DNA from: Flavobacterium sp. H122
GTDB lineage: Bacteria > Bacteroidota > Bacteroidia > Flavobacteriales > Flavobacteriaceae
NCBI RefSeq assembly: GCF_004959765.1
Contig: NZ_SJZD01000001.1
Location: forward strand, 372,001-436,000
Length of the DNA: 64,000 bases
Reading direction: 5' to 3'
The position numbers were made by a program, and so were the translations under genes. Shown one piece after another: positions 1 to 7,580 of the stretch; position 1 is the stretch's first letter; every line of letters starts with the position of its first letter. Under the pieces are notes generated by a model, which ran no database searches, was not told the origin of the DNA, and was given only the letters and a program-made list of their open reading frames with translations.

Positions 1-707
1 ATATAAGGGATTTGTTTGCCAAAGAAAAACTATCCAAAAACCGTGGGTACCAACCCAAACACTTTTCATTCAACGTGGATGGCGGACGATGCGAAACCTG
101 TAAAGGAGAAGGAAGCATTAATGTGGAAATGGTATTCATGGCCGATGTATCCTTACCATGTGAAACCTGTAACGGAAAACGATTCAAAAAAGAAATTCTG
201 GAAGTACAGTTTGAAGGCAAAAATATCGACGATATATTAACCATGACCATCGATGAGTCGTTGACATTTTTCAAAGAAAAAAACCAAGCTAAAATAGTCC
301 AAAAACTGCAACCTCTACAGGATGTTGGATTAGGCTATGTACAGCTAGGACAATCCTCTTCCACACTTTCCGGTGGTGAAGCCCAGCGTATTAAGCTGGC
401 ATCGTTTTTAGTCAAAGGCGCTACCAAGGACAAAGCCTTATTCATATTTGACGAACCTACCACTGGTTTGCATTTTCATGATATTAAAAAACTATTAAAA
501 TCATTTGAAGCCCTCATTGAAAAAGGTCATTCCATTATTGTGATTGAGCATAATCTAGATTTAATCAAATGTGCCGATTATATCATTGATTTAGGCCCTG
601 AAGGCGGAGAAAACGGCGGACAGTTACTGGCTTTTGGCACTCCTGAGGAAATCGTCAAGAACAAAAAATCGATTACGGCTAAGTATTTAGCTGAAAAACT
701 ACACTAA
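1..707 (+). CDS. uvrA: UvrABC excinuclease subunit A, C-terminal part (cut by window edge)
   Basis: This is the C-terminal quarter of UvrA, the damage-sensing ATPase of nucleotide excision repair. The frame is open to base 1 and reads IRDLFAKEK just before the first possible start, so the gene begins outside the window. Visible parts are a zinc module (two CETC/CETCN pairs about 20 residues apart, near residues 27-53 of the visible part), the ABC signature TLSGGEAQRIKLA, the Walker B stretch FIFDEPTTGLHF, and the switch histidine in VIEHNLD. The C-terminal LGPEGGENGG is typical of UvrA. A hairpin terminator follows. A UvrA2-type paralogue cannot be excluded from this part alone. Confidence 0.95.
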   Translation, partial: IRDLFAKEKLSKNRGYQPKHFSFNVDGGRCETCKGEGSINVEMVFMADVSLPCETCNGKRFKKEILEVQFEGKNIDDILTMTIDESLTFFKEKNQAKIVQKLQPLQDVGLGYVQLGQSSSTLSGGEAQRIKLASFLVKGATKDKALFIFDEPTTGLHFHDIKKLLKSFEALIEKGHSIIVIEHNLDLIKCADYIIDLGPEGGENGGQLLAFGTPEEIVKNKKSITAKYLAEKLH

Positions 708-741
708 TTTTGTTGATAACAATGTTGGAAAGCAATATAGG

Positions 742-769
742 ATCCTCAGCTTAGGCTGGGGATTTTTTG
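742..769 (+). terminator. Rho-independent terminator after uvrA
   Basis: A 9-bp stem with one T-G wobble (ATCCTCAGC at 742-750, GCTGGGGAT at 755-763) and a four-base loop is followed by a run of T. It lies 35 bases after the uvrA stop codon. Confidence 0.8.
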
Positions 770-915
770 TATTTTAGAGGCTATGCTTTTATTTACAGAT
801 CCTCAAAAATGATTGTAATTGTTTTTTTTGAGTTGTGTAAATTTAAGAGTTAGCAGCAAGCATTGATCACGTTGTTTATTAAAAAGAAAAATCAAACCAA
901 ATATTATTTATCCAT

Positions 916-2613
916 ATGATTCCTAAATTAATAATTGAAAGTATTAAATTCAACAAAGGAAATGCAATAAAATTAGACGATAGTTCGATAACTATCTTTG
1001 TTGGCGGAAATAATGTTGGTAAATCAGTAGGATTAAAAAATCTTTATAATCTAACTCATCCAAATGGATATAGTGTAACTCACAAAGTTATTGAACATGT
1101 TGATTTAAAAACAACTGGAAGTGGAGAAGAATTTATTTCATTTTTGCAAACTGATGATTATAACACTCACATTAATGGCGAAAATCAAATTAACATTGGT
1201 GGTTACCTCCGTGATTTGGATTTTGCTGGCAAAATTTGGGAAAAAAATCAAGGAAAAGATTTTGGTAATATTTTTATCAAACTGTTAATGACAGAAAATC
1301 GACTCAATTTTTCCAACAATGTAGAAAGCAAAGACTTTTATAAAGACAAACCAAATCATCCAATTCACTTAATGTATTTAGATGAAAACATAGAGTTATC
1401 TATAAGTGAATATTTCAAAAAAGCATTTAATCTTGATTTGGTTGTTGACCGTTTCGCTGGAAAATTAATACACCTCAAAGTTGGAACAAGACCTACTTTA
1501 GTTGAAGGGGAAAATCATCTATCAAAATCTTACAATGAAAGAATAAGAGTACTTCCCATGCTAAGAGACCAGGGTGACGGAATGAGAAGCTTTGTCTCTA
1601 TCTTATTGGAAATGATTTCAAAAAACCATCATTCCTTACTAATTGATGAACCAGAAGCATTTCTTCATCCTCCTCAAGCTAGGCTAATTGGAAAACTGAT
1701 TGGAACTTTATTTACAGAAAGGCAAATTTTCATTTCAACTCATAGTTCAGATTTAATCAAAGGTATTTTAGAAAGTAAAAATGAAAAAGTAAATCTAATT
1801 CGAATTCAAAGAGAAGAAGAATTTAATACTGGTTCACTTTTAAGCAATGTTGATATTGAAACTATCTGGAAAGATCCAGTTTTAAGGTACTCACCTATTC
1901 TTGATGGTTTATTTCACGAGAATGTAATTGTTTGTGAAAGTGATGGAGATTGTAGATTTTTTAACGCATTACTAGAAGCACAATTTCAAAGCGATCCAAG
2001 ATATTATAGAATCTCGGACACTTTATTTATTCCCGCTCACGGAAAAGCCAAAATCCCTAATATTGTAAAGGCATTAAAGAAAATATCTGTTCCAACTTTT
2101 ACTATTTGCGATTTTGATATTTTAAACAATATTTCCCCATTAAAAGAACTTGTTGAATCGCATAATGGTGATTGGAGTATTATTCAAACTAAGTGGAATA
2201 TTGTTTATAATGCAGTAAATCAAATCAAATCTCAACTTGATAAAGAAGAGGCAAAAAGTGCAATTTTGGAAGCTTTTGATTCGGTTTCAACACCTAACCT
2301 AAATCAAAAACAAGTTGAAAAAATCAGAGAAGTTTTGAAAGTATCTACTGCTTGGTCTTTTGCAAAAAAGAGTGGTGTAAATTTTATTCCTTCAGGTCAA
2401 GCTCATTCAGCTTGTTTAGAGGTTTTAGAATACTTGAATTCGATTGGAATTTTCCCTTTAACAGTAGGCGAATTAGAAAGTTTTGATAAGAGTATCGGAG
2501 GGAATAAATCAAAATGGCTTGAAGAAATTTTAAAAAAAGACTTTAGCAATAGTGATGTAGTTCCAGAGGCTAAAAGATTCTTAAGTCACATAGTTGATTC
2601 TATATATAAGTAA
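916..2613 (+). CDS. OLD-family ATP-dependent endonuclease (AAA ATPase + TOPRIM)
   Basis: The 565-residue protein combines an SMC/ABC-like ATPase with a TOPRIM nuclease domain, as in OLD (overcoming lysogenization defect) proteins, many of which act in phage defence. The Walker A motif GGNNVGKS is at residues 30-37. The Walker B stretch LLIDEPEAFLHP has D244/E245 and is followed by FISTHSSDLI, the usual switch region. The TOPRIM domain begins with VIVCESDGD (E341, D345) and continues with the acidic pair CDFDIL (D399, D401). The next gene is not a UvrD-like helicase, so this is not a Gabija-type pair; it looks like a stand-alone class 1 OLD protein. It is A+T-rich and flanked by the inverted 9-mers GTTAGCAGC (849-857) and GCTGCTAAC (2621-2629), which suggests acquisition as a cassette. 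The natural target is unknown. Confidence 0.85.
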   Translation: MIPKLIIESIKFNKGNAIKLDDSSITIFVGGNNVGKSVGLKNLYNLTHPNGYSVTHKVIEHVDLKTTGSGEEFISFLQTDDYNTHINGENQINIGGYLRDLDFAGKIWEKNQGKDFGNIFIKLLMTENRLNFSNNVESKDFYKDKPNHPIHLMYLDENIELSISEYFKKAFNLDLVVDRFAGKLIHLKVGTRPTLVEGENHLSKSYNERIRVLPMLRDQGDGMRSFVSILLEMISKNHHSLLIDEPEAFLHPPQARLIGKLIGTLFTERQIFISTHSSDLIKGILESKNEKVNLIRIQREEEFNTGSLLSNVDIETIWKDPVLRYSPILDGLFHENVIVCESDGDCRFFNALLEAQFQSDPRYYRISDTLFIPAHGKAKIPNIVKALKKISVPTFTICDFDILNNISPLKELVESHNGDWSIIQTKWNIVYNAVNQIKSQLDKEEAKSAILEAFDSVSTPNLNQKQVEKIREVLKVSTAWSFAKKSGVNFIPSGQAHSACLEVLEYLNSIGIFPLTVGELESFDKSIGGNKSKWLEEILKKDFSNSDVVPEAKRFLSHIVDSIYK

Positions 2614-2620
2614 AATGCCA

Positions 2621-2755
2621 GCTGCTAACAGGCGTTTAACAAGATTGCGAATTTAGTAGTAAATTCATGTTTACATTTCGCAAGAAATTTTATCTTTAAC
2701 AGAAAATAATCGGTTCCGAAGCTCGCAACCTCGCCAAGAGCAGGAACGTTATGCG
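2621..2755 (+). repeat. attC-like imperfect inverted repeat between two cassette-like genes
   Basis: This 135-base element starts with GCTGCTAAC and ends with CGTTATGCG, which can pair at the outer ends (GC-TAAC with GTTATGC, one base bulged). Inside are two nested hairpins: TTGCGAA (2645-2651) with TTCGCAA (2677-2683), and GTTCC (2712-2716) plus GCTC (2721-2724) with GAGC (2737-2740) plus GGAAC (2743-2747). Size and layout recall integron attC sites, but the terminal boxes do not match the classical RYYYAAC/GTTRRRY consensus exactly. No integrase is present in the window. The same kind of end recurs before the gene at 29638. Confidence 0.55.
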
Positions 2756-2782
2756 ACATTTTGTTATAGAACCCGACAACTA

Positions 2783-3187
2783 ATGAGAATCATTCTAACT
2801 ATTATTTATCTTGTTTTCAAGAATTACATTTTTTATAATTTGCTAAAAAGCTCACAAATCAGTCGTGTGATGACGATGATTTTGTATTTTGGACAAATGG
2901 TAATTTCTATTTTTCTAAATAATATATTCTGGAAAGATGAATCACATTCGCTTGCTGAAGCTATTCCTATGATTGTTAACATAGAATTCTTTTTTGTTAT
3001 GTTGTTTTTTTTGATGAAACTGCAAATCAAGTTGACAAACAGTATCGCAAATCGAATGAATATAACTCATCCATTCGCACGAATAATTGAATTTAGAAAC
3101 GATTTTATAAGTCTGTCCAAATTTTATCTGTTTATTAGTGGTTTGGAAATAATTTTAATTTGGCTTGTGTTGAAAAACGCAGCATAA
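2783..3187 (+). CDS. Small membrane protein of unknown function
   Basis: I do not recognise this 134-residue protein. It has about four hydrophobic segments: near residues 3-22, 28-46, 62-82 and 112-131 (ending LEIILIWLVLKNAA). A charged stretch with NRMNITHPFARIIEFRND lies between the third and fourth. The gene is bounded by GTTATGC (2748-2754) on its left and the reverse complement GCATAAC (3182-3188), overlapping its stop codon, on its right, so it forms its own cassette-like unit directly behind the OLD nuclease. Whether the two act together is not shown by the sequence: they are about 170 bases apart with a structured element between them. Confidence 0.7.
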   Translation: MRIILTIIYLVFKNYIFYNLLKSSQISRVMTMILYFGQMVISIFLNNIFWKDESHSLAEAIPMIVNIEFFFVMLFFLMKLQIKLTNSIANRMNITHPFARIIEFRNDFISLSKFYLFISGLEIILIWLVLKNAA

Positions 3188-3274
3188 CAAAGAACTGTGC
3201 TTAAAAACAAAAAAAATTGATTTACTAACCTGTAATAAATTATTTTCCCTTAGCTGACGCGAGCGTCTCGCTCG
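3182..3274 (+). repeat. Cassette end and G+C-rich hairpin
   Basis: GCATAAC (3182-3188) is the reverse complement of the GTTATGC that opens the preceding cassette. About 70 bases further, inside otherwise A+T-rich DNA, is a compact hairpin CGAGCG-TCT-CGCTCG (3260-3274). A related word GCGAGCGAGCC occurs near 7599. No matching closing GTTATG box is visible, so the element looks incomplete here. Confidence 0.45.
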
Positions 3275-3419
3275 TGCATATAAAATTTTTAAAATCCAAA
3301 AAGTAAACTTTGCTACCCAATTTATATAACTGTAATGTTATGAATGCTGTGGAATAAAAAATGTTATAGAGAAATAAAGATTAACTAGTGCCGACTACAT
3401 TTTACTAAAAAAATAAACC

Positions 3420-3872
3420 ATGAATTTTCACACCTATAAAACGAATATTGGATATTGCCATATAAACAATGAACTTATTGCTTTTAGTTTAGATAATACT
3501 ACTGATAAAGTTTCAGATAATTTTATATACAAAGAATATGGAAAATCCTTTATCAAAATAATCTTTACATTTATATTATTTTATTCCTCCATCGATGGAT
3601 TCAAGACTGATAAAGTATCAACAGGAATAATTTCGTCACTATTAGGATTACTATTTTTAATCGATATTTTAAATTTTGTTAGAAAAAAAGATTACTTATT
3701 CAAAAAAAGAATTCTAAAAAATACCATCCAAAAAATAAATGGAGATAAAAGAAATGAAATTGAAATTACTTATCTCAATGAGAAAAACCGGATTACTACC
3801 ATTTCTATAAAAATACCCGAGAATCAAACAAAAAAAGAAATGGTAATTGAGTCGTTGCTTAACAAAAGATAA
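3420..3872 (+). CDS. Hypothetical membrane protein
   Basis: A 150-residue protein that I do not recognise. The N-terminal 45 residues are soluble (MNFHTYKTNIGYCHINNEL). Two hydrophobic segments follow, around residues 47-60 (IKIIFTFILFYSS) and 70-90 (IISSLLGLLFLIDILNFV), then a lysine-rich tail that reads like a small beta-rich cytoplasmic domain. The layout resembles bacterial PH-like or YcxB-like membrane proteins, but that is only a resemblance of layout. The gene stands alone, 53 bases ahead of the next gene on the same strand. Confidence 0.6.
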   Translation: MNFHTYKTNIGYCHINNELIAFSLDNTTDKVSDNFIYKEYGKSFIKIIFTFILFYSSIDGFKTDKVSTGIISSLLGLLFLIDILNFVRKKDYLFKKRILKNTIQKINGDKRNEIEITYLNEKNRITTISIKIPENQTKKEMVIESLLNKR

Positions 3873-3925
3873 GAATATCAATTATTAAAATACAAAATCC
3901 TTGATTGCAAATTAAGATGAACTAA

Positions 3926-4510
3926 ATGAAAAACAGAGCGTTTAAAATAATTTGTTCACTATTGATCTTTGGGATATTTTCAGTTGGCTTGTATCTATAT
4001 CTGCTGAGTGATTTCAACAATCTTTATCAAGATGAAAATTTCATTTTATTAAAAAAATCTATTAAAAACTCCAAAAAAGAGGATTTAAAAGATTTTGTAG
4101 AAATTTACAATAAAACACATACAATTATCAGCTACAAAAAAAGCTTATTAAGTGGGTATAATTACAAAGTGGGCATGTCGCCCTTTCATGATGCTGTTAA
4201 TTCTAGATTATATCGATATGACAGTCAAATAGAAGCGAATTTTAAAAATATACTATATGCTTTAAAATTGGAAGAAGACTTCACTGCTGATGAATGTTTG
4301 ACTTATTTGTTTTTAAATTGTGATTATCTATACGGGAATAAAGGCATAAAAGATGCTTCAATTTTTTTCTTTAAAAAAAGCATCAAAAATCTTACTCTAA
4401 AAGAAAAAATAACATTGGTAATAATGCTTGACAATCCTAGTTTATACAATCCGTTTAGAGAAAGGGATATACTAAAAAGAAGGATAAAGGAGTATGAAAA
4501 AATGCTTTAA
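3926..4510 (+). CDS. GT51 (peptidoglycan transglycosylase)-like protein lacking the catalytic segment
   Basis: The protein has 194 residues. An N-terminal membrane anchor (residues 7-28) is followed by a region whose C-terminal half resembles the end of the glycosyltransferase-51 domain of class A penicillin-binding proteins. The segment LFLNCDYLYGNKGIKDAS then FFFKKSIKNLTLKEK and NPSLYNPFRERDILKRR parallels the family's YLN..YFG..GI.AAA, YFGK....LTL.EAA and P..YNP....A..RR blocks. The family's catalytic EDxxFxxHxG segment has no counterpart; the matching place reads MSPFHDAVNSRLYRYD. It is therefore probably non-catalytic or decayed, and no transpeptidase domain follows. The function is unknown. 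Confidence 0.55.
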   Translation: MKNRAFKIICSLLIFGIFSVGLYLYLLSDFNNLYQDENFILLKKSIKNSKKEDLKDFVEIYNKTHTIISYKKSLLSGYNYKVGMSPFHDAVNSRLYRYDSQIEANFKNILYALKLEEDFTADECLTYLFLNCDYLYGNKGIKDASIFFFKKSIKNLTLKEKITLVIMLDNPSLYNPFRERDILKRRIKEYEKML

Positions 4511-4722
4511 AACAAAAACTAATGGTTTGTAAAAATGAAAATATGATACCTTTTAATGTATCCCAAAATCTGAAATCAAAATTCTAAATTCTGGACAAAC
4601 TGAGACAGTGAATATTAAAAAAGCGAGATACTAAGCTAACTGCATCCTAATTTAGTATCATAAACATCAAAAAAAGGTACTTTTTGTATTATTTAATAGA
4701 AACGAAACCCAAAAAACCATAT

Positions 4723-4738
4723 TTGGCACGAAAATTGT
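4723..4738 (+). promoter_or_regulatory. Sigma-54-like promoter (-24/-12)
   Basis: TTGGCACG-N4-TTGT matches the -24 half of the RpoN consensus (TTGGCACG) exactly and has the -12 TTG at the right spacing, with T instead of the usual C. The same architecture occurs at 7551-7566. No protein-coding gene follows on this strand; the next downstream signal is a terminator about 75 bases away. Confidence 0.5.
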
Positions 4739-4749
4739 TATTCATTAAT

Positions 4750-4841
4750 AGAATTTAAATTAGTTTGGTAGGCTAATTATAATAAATTTGGTTAGGTTGG
4801 TTTATTTAAAAAAACTCCGTTCGTTGAACGGAGTTTTTTTG
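4750..4841 (+). ncRNA. Candidate small RNA between sigma-54-like promoter and terminator
   Basis: A transcript starting about 12 bases after the -12 box at 4735-4738 would be roughly 90 nucleotides long. It would end at the strong hairpin 4814-4834 with its T run, and it holds no open reading frame of note. Its 3' half carries a 24-base word (4784-4807) that matches 22 of 24 bases in the 3' untranslated region of the gene at 7652 (8382-8405), and a closely related copy at 6195-6218. In all three places the word sits directly before a terminator hairpin. The call is inference from arrangement; transcription is not shown. Confidence 0.35.
4807..4841. terminator. Bidirectional terminator
   Basis: The perfect stem ACTCCGTTC (4814-4822) and GAACGGAGT (4826-4834) with loop GTT is flanked by an A run on the left and a T run on the right, so it can act on both strands. 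It would end the minus-strand peptidase mRNA that stops at 4845 and the putative plus-strand small RNA. Confidence 0.85.
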
Positions 4842-4844
4842 CTT

Positions 4845-6026
4845 TTATTGAATTACAATCTTTTTAGACACTTCGCCTTCATCTGATTGTAATTTTACCA
4901 GGTACATTCCCTTCTTAAGTTGGGATACATCCAGAATTTCTGTGAGTTGAGGATGGTCAAAAGTCTTTTCTAAAACTAATTTACCATTTAAGTCAATCAA
5001 AGAAACGGCAATTCTTGTAGTATTTAATTCCCCTAGGTTTAATTGTAAATAATCATCAACTGGATTAGGTAATAAATTTACTCTTAAATTATTACTGCTT
5101 CCTACTTTTGCAACTGTTGTTTCAGCTTTTGCAAAATGCAATAATCCTCCCACAGCTGCTTTAGCCACATTGTAATTGTATATCGGGTCCATGTTTTTTA
5201 ACAAATCGGTAGCCGTGTGCTTATGTGTAGTTTCATTGGATTCAAAAAAACCTGTGATGACTTCATTATTGGATTGAAAAGACATATAGTCTGATGCATA
5301 AGCATAAGACAATACTGTTTTAAGTGGTGAATATAAGCCCACACATTTAATCAATTCGTTAGTAAATGCAGCAGATGCGGCATTGTTTGTCGACGGTGAA
5401 TTATTGGTATCTCGCTCACAAGTAATTCTATCATTTACCTTTCCTGCAACCCCACCTACTTCATCTAAATTAAATACTAAACGAATACTCATTTTAGGTC
5501 TGGTACCGTTTACTACAGATGCTACATAATGTTTACTACCTTTTAATCCGTCTTCTTCACCGCTAAAATTGATAAATTTTATTGAATACTCTGTATTAAC
5601 ATTTTTTAATAAACGTGCCATTTCTAAAATAGAAACGACACCACTTCCATTATCATTGGTTCCTGTTCCTGTGATAGAATCATAATGTCCACAAACAATT
5701 ACATAGGTATTAGGATACACGGTGCCTTGTTTGGTCACGATCAAATTTTTACATGTGGCGCCAGAATAACTATAGGTGTCAGTAGAAATTTGTAAATCGG
5801 TATACCCATAGCTTTTATATTTTGTTATAAGCCATTGATAGGTATTCTCTAAGGCGGCAGTTTTTCGATACTTTACACCTAAAGCCTCATACTCCTTCAG
5901 GTTATTCGTAACATTTGTTTGCGAAACTTGATTGGCAATGTCTGCATAATGTTGTACAAAAGTTTGCGCAAAGCAATTGCCTGCTATAAAAAGCAGTGCA
6001 ACATAGATTTTAATTTTAGTTTTCAT
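4845..6026 (-). CDS. Secreted M28 family metallopeptidase with type IX secretion domain
   Basis: A 393-residue zinc aminopeptidase-type enzyme, expected to be secreted and cell-surface bound or released. A signal peptide (residues 1-20, ending NCFAQ) is followed by the M28 catalytic domain: GHYDS (H114), NDNGSG (D125), SGEED (E157 catalytic, E158 ligand), LDEVGG (D188) and a late histidine in the THKHTATD segment. The last ~75 residues start NLLPNPVDD and end KKIVIQ, a type A T9SS sorting domain removed at the outer membrane. The start is directly preceded on the coding strand by AAATAAACCAACC. It is a tandem duplicate of the gene at 6255-7436, with which it shares length and most residues. 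Confidence 0.93.
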   Translation of the reverse strand: MKTKIKIYVALLFIAGNCFAQTFVQHYADIANQVSQTNVTNNLKEYEALGVKYRKTAALENTYQWLITKYKSYGYTDLQISTDTYSYSGATCKNLIVTKQGTVYPNTYVIVCGHYDSITGTGTNDNGSGVVSILEMARLLKNVNTEYSIKFINFSGEEDGLKGSKHYVASVVNGTRPKMSIRLVFNLDEVGGVAGKVNDRITCERDTNNSPSTNNAASAAFTNELIKCVGLYSPLKTVLSYAYASDYMSFQSNNEVITGFFESNETTHKHTATDLLKNMDPIYNYNVAKAAVGGLLHFAKAETTVAKVGSSNNLRVNLLPNPVDDYLQLNLGELNTTRIAVSLIDLNGKLVLEKTFDHPQLTEILDVSQLKKGMYLVKLQSDEGEVSKKIVIQ

Positions 6027-6051
6027 GGTTGGTTTATTTTGATTTATTACT

Positions 6052-6059
6052 CAAATTTA
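6052..6059 (-). promoter_or_regulatory. Bacteroidota -7 promoter element
   Basis: TAAATTTG on the minus strand lies 26 bases upstream of the peptidase start codon. The same octamer stands 25 bases upstream of the duplicate gene (7461-7468), with shared flanking bases, so the promoter was duplicated with the gene. No clear -33 TTTG at standard spacing. Confidence 0.55.
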
Positions 6060-6194
6060 AGCTTTTATAAGATATTTCCTATAAAATACAGGATTCATTT
6101 TCAAGCAATTAAACAAAACATCCAGTAGTTTTTCAACACCCAAAACATATTTCTACAGATAGATTTTTTCAGTTAGTTGGCAGACTAATACATT

Positions 6195-6250
6195 TAATTT
6201 GGACAGGTTGGTTTATTTAAAAAAACTCCGTTAAACAACGGAGTTTTTTT
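6195..6250. terminator. Bidirectional terminator preceded by the recurring 24-base word
   Basis: Stem AACTCCGTT (6224-6232) and AACGGAGTT (6237-6245), loop AAAC, with seven A before and seven T after. It ends the minus-strand gene that stops at 6255. On its left lies the second copy of the 24-base word (6195-6218, about 21 of 24 matching 4784-4807). Unlike the first copy, no sigma-54-like motif is visible upstream, so it may be a decayed duplicate. Confidence 0.8.
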
Positions 6251-6254
6251 ACTT

Positions 6255-7436
6255 TTATTGAATTACAATTTTTTTAGCTATTTCACCTTCATCCGATTGT
6301 AATTTTATCAGATACATTCCTTTATTCAACTGAGACACATCCAGCATTTCTGTTAGTTTAGGATGCTCGTACGTTTTTTCCAGAACCAGCTTTCCATTCA
6401 AATCAATCATCGAAACAGCATATTTTTCGGTATTCAAATTTCCAAGATTAATCTGCAGAAAATCATCAGCCGGATTTGGGAAAAAGTTGACTTTAATCTT
6501 ATTATCAAATTCTGAATTTGATAAGGTTGTCTCGGCTTTTGTTAAATGCAGCAATCCTCCTACTGCCGCTTTAGCCACATTATAATTGTACACCGGATCC
6601 ATATTTACCAGTAAATCAGTAGTATGGTGCGGATGAGTGCTTACATTTTTTTCAAAGAATCCTGTAATTATCTCACCATTATCTTCAAAAGACATATAAT
6701 CTGAATCATAGGCGTACGATAAGACAGCATTAAGCGGAGAATACAATTCCACACTGGTCATTAATTCATTTGTAAACGTTGAAGAAACAGCATTATTGGT
6801 TGATGGTGAATTGTCGGTATCTCTCTCGCAGGTAATCGTATTGTTAATCATGCCGGCTACCCCTCCTACTTCGTCCAGATTAAATACCAGACGGATGTTC
6901 ATTTTCGGGTTAGTACCATTTACAACGGAAGAAACATAATGCTTACTCCCCATTAAACCATCTTCTTCACCGCTGAAATTGATAAATTTTATAGAATATT
7001 CTGTATTTACATCTTTTAATAAACGGGCCATTTCCAAAATTGAAACTGTGCCGCTTCCATTGTCATTCGTTCCGGTTCCTGTAATCGAATCATAATGACC
7101 GCATACAATAATATAAGTATTGGGATAAACCGTTCCTTGTTTTGTCACTATCAGATTTTTACAGGTTGCACCTGAATAACTATACGTATCGGTTACTATT
7201 TGTGCATCGGTATAACCGTAACTTTTATATTTATCGACCAACCATTGGTAGGTATTTTCAAGTGCGGCAGTATTTCTATACTTTATCCCTAAACCTTCAT
7301 AAGCAGTCAGATTATTAGTAATGTTGGCCTGCGAAACCTGATTGGCAATGTCTGCATAACGCTGCACAAAATTTTGCGCATAAAAATTCATAGTAGTTAA
7401 AAACAGCACAAACTGCAGTTTAAATTTGGTAGTCAT
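6255..7436 (-). CDS. Secreted M28 family metallopeptidase with type IX secretion domain (tandem paralogue)
   Basis: A 393-residue paralogue of the downstream gene with the same architecture: signal peptide ending FYAQN, M28 domain with GHYDS, NDNGSG, SGEEDG and LDEVGG motifs, and a C-terminal T9SS sorting domain starting NFFPNPADD and ending KKIVIQ. The downstream copy has diverged mostly in the linker before the sorting domain and in scattered surface positions. The two genes, their -7 promoter elements and their terminators repeat with a period of about 1.41 kb, which marks a tandem duplication. The substrate is unknown; extracellular peptides are likely. Confidence 0.93.
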   Translation of the reverse strand: MTTKFKLQFVLFLTTMNFYAQNFVQRYADIANQVSQANITNNLTAYEGLGIKYRNTAALENTYQWLVDKYKSYGYTDAQIVTDTYSYSGATCKNLIVTKQGTVYPNTYIIVCGHYDSITGTGTNDNGSGTVSILEMARLLKDVNTEYSIKFINFSGEEDGLMGSKHYVSSVVNGTNPKMNIRLVFNLDEVGGVAGMINNTITCERDTDNSPSTNNAVSSTFTNELMTSVELYSPLNAVLSYAYDSDYMSFEDNGEIITGFFEKNVSTHPHHTTDLLVNMDPVYNYNVAKAAVGGLLHLTKAETTLSNSEFDNKIKVNFFPNPADDFLQINLGNLNTEKYAVSMIDLNGKLVLEKTYEHPKLTEMLDVSQLNKGMYLIKLQSDEGEIAKKIVIQ

Positions 7437-7460
7437 AAGTCAGCTTTTAGATTTGTTAAC

Positions 7461-7468
7461 CAAATTTA
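7461..7468 (-). promoter_or_regulatory. Bacteroidota -7 promoter element
   Basis: TAAATTTG on the minus strand, 25 bases before the start codon of the upstream M28 gene. It is the duplicate of the element at 6052-6059. Confidence 0.55.
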
Positions 7469-7550
7469 AACTTTTATAAGATAATTCCAATAAAAAATAT
7501 AGCTCTCATTTTCAATCAATTAAACAATTAACAAAACTACTATTACTTTT

Positions 7551-7566
7551 TTGGCACGCTAATTGG
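7551..7566 (+). promoter_or_regulatory. Sigma-54-like promoter for the 7652 gene
   Basis: TTGGCACG-N4-TTGG has the full -24 octamer and a -12 TTG at the spacing seen at 4723-4738. Transcription would begin near 7578 and leave a 5' leader of about 75 bases. No enhancer-binding regulator gene is in the window. Confidence 0.5.
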
Positions 7567-7580
7567 ATATCTCTTTTCAA

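Noticed and set aside
2621..2755. A true class-type integron attC site
   Set aside because: The outer boxes (GCTAAC and GTTATGC) do not satisfy RYYYAAC/GTTRRRY and no integron integrase is in the window, so only attC-like is claimed.
916..3187. Gabija or PARIS defence system
   Set aside because: Gabija needs a UvrD-like GajB and PARIS a separate AriA/AriB pair or characteristic fusion; the neighbour here is a small membrane protein.
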